A DNA stretch of 33,917 nucleotides from an uncultured Treponema sp. (lineage in GTDB: Bacteria; Spirochaetota; Spirochaetia; Treponematales; Treponemataceae): contig CAMWIU010000008.1 of the NCBI GenBank assembly GCA_947174385.1, positions 1 through 33,917 on the forward strand, in the 5' to 3' direction. Shown one piece after another: positions 33,802-33,917 of the stretch (position 1 is its first letter; each line of letters opens with the position of its first letter). The notes beneath the pieces are model-generated. The model saw only the letters and a program-made list of their open reading frames with translations, did no database searches and was not told where the DNA came from. Both the position numbers and the translations under genes were made by a program.

Positions 33802-33917
33802 TCACACGTTGCCCTGTACGCCCGGCAATGTCTGCATGAGAGCAAAAAAGTGCCGCGCGTCACCCGTGGAAAAATACGCATGCCATGCTTCCAGCGTGTC
33901 GGGGCGGAACACGCCGA
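33802..33917 (-). CDS. C-terminal fragment of a hypothetical protein (truncated by window edge)
   Basis: Minus-strand frame GVFRPDTLEAWHAYFSTGDARHFFALMQTLPGVQGNV*. Confidence 0.5.
   Translation of the reverse strand, partial: GVFRPDTLEAWHAYFSTGDARHFFALMQTLPGVQGNV

Overview
The window looks like ordinary spirochaete (Treponema-like, inferred) chromosome: a dense housekeeping region with one small accessory cassette. Most genes are on the minus strand. Reading from high to low coordinates they include: purE-purF-purM-purN plus a hypothetical; a 1480-aa 2-hydroxyacyl-CoA dehydratase activase-type protein; pbpC; purA-queD; a GH5 glycosidase; murE-ddl-murD; a PTS EIIA; a lytic transglycosylase; a 29-aa basic COX24/AURKAIP1-like ORF missed by the ORF track; dxs; and folP-cdaA-cdaR-acpS (acpS truncated by the window edge). 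guaB and hisF are on the plus strand, as are tRNA-Gln(CTG) and tRNA-Glu(CTC). An accessory cassette (XRE regulator / lipoprotein / GNAT-like protein) sits between purA and guaB. The most interesting signals are non-coding: (1) three 18-bp operator-like repeats spaced exactly 31 bp across the XRE/lipoprotein divergent promoter; (2) a seven-unit, exact 23-bp-period degenerate array between the XRE gene and guaB; (3) sigma70-type promoters placed so that the start codon falls at the predicted +1 for ptsIIA, murE, GH5, a hisF leader ORF, pbpC and the activase, suggesting leaderless mRNAs; (4) a near-symmetric divergent promoter between GH5 and hisF, with a 19-codon leader ORF filling the hisF leader; (5) a three-way-junction plus terminator-like element between purF and purM; and (6) hairpin-rich intergenic repeats that look related. 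All coordinates were read by eye; no searches or folding programs were run.
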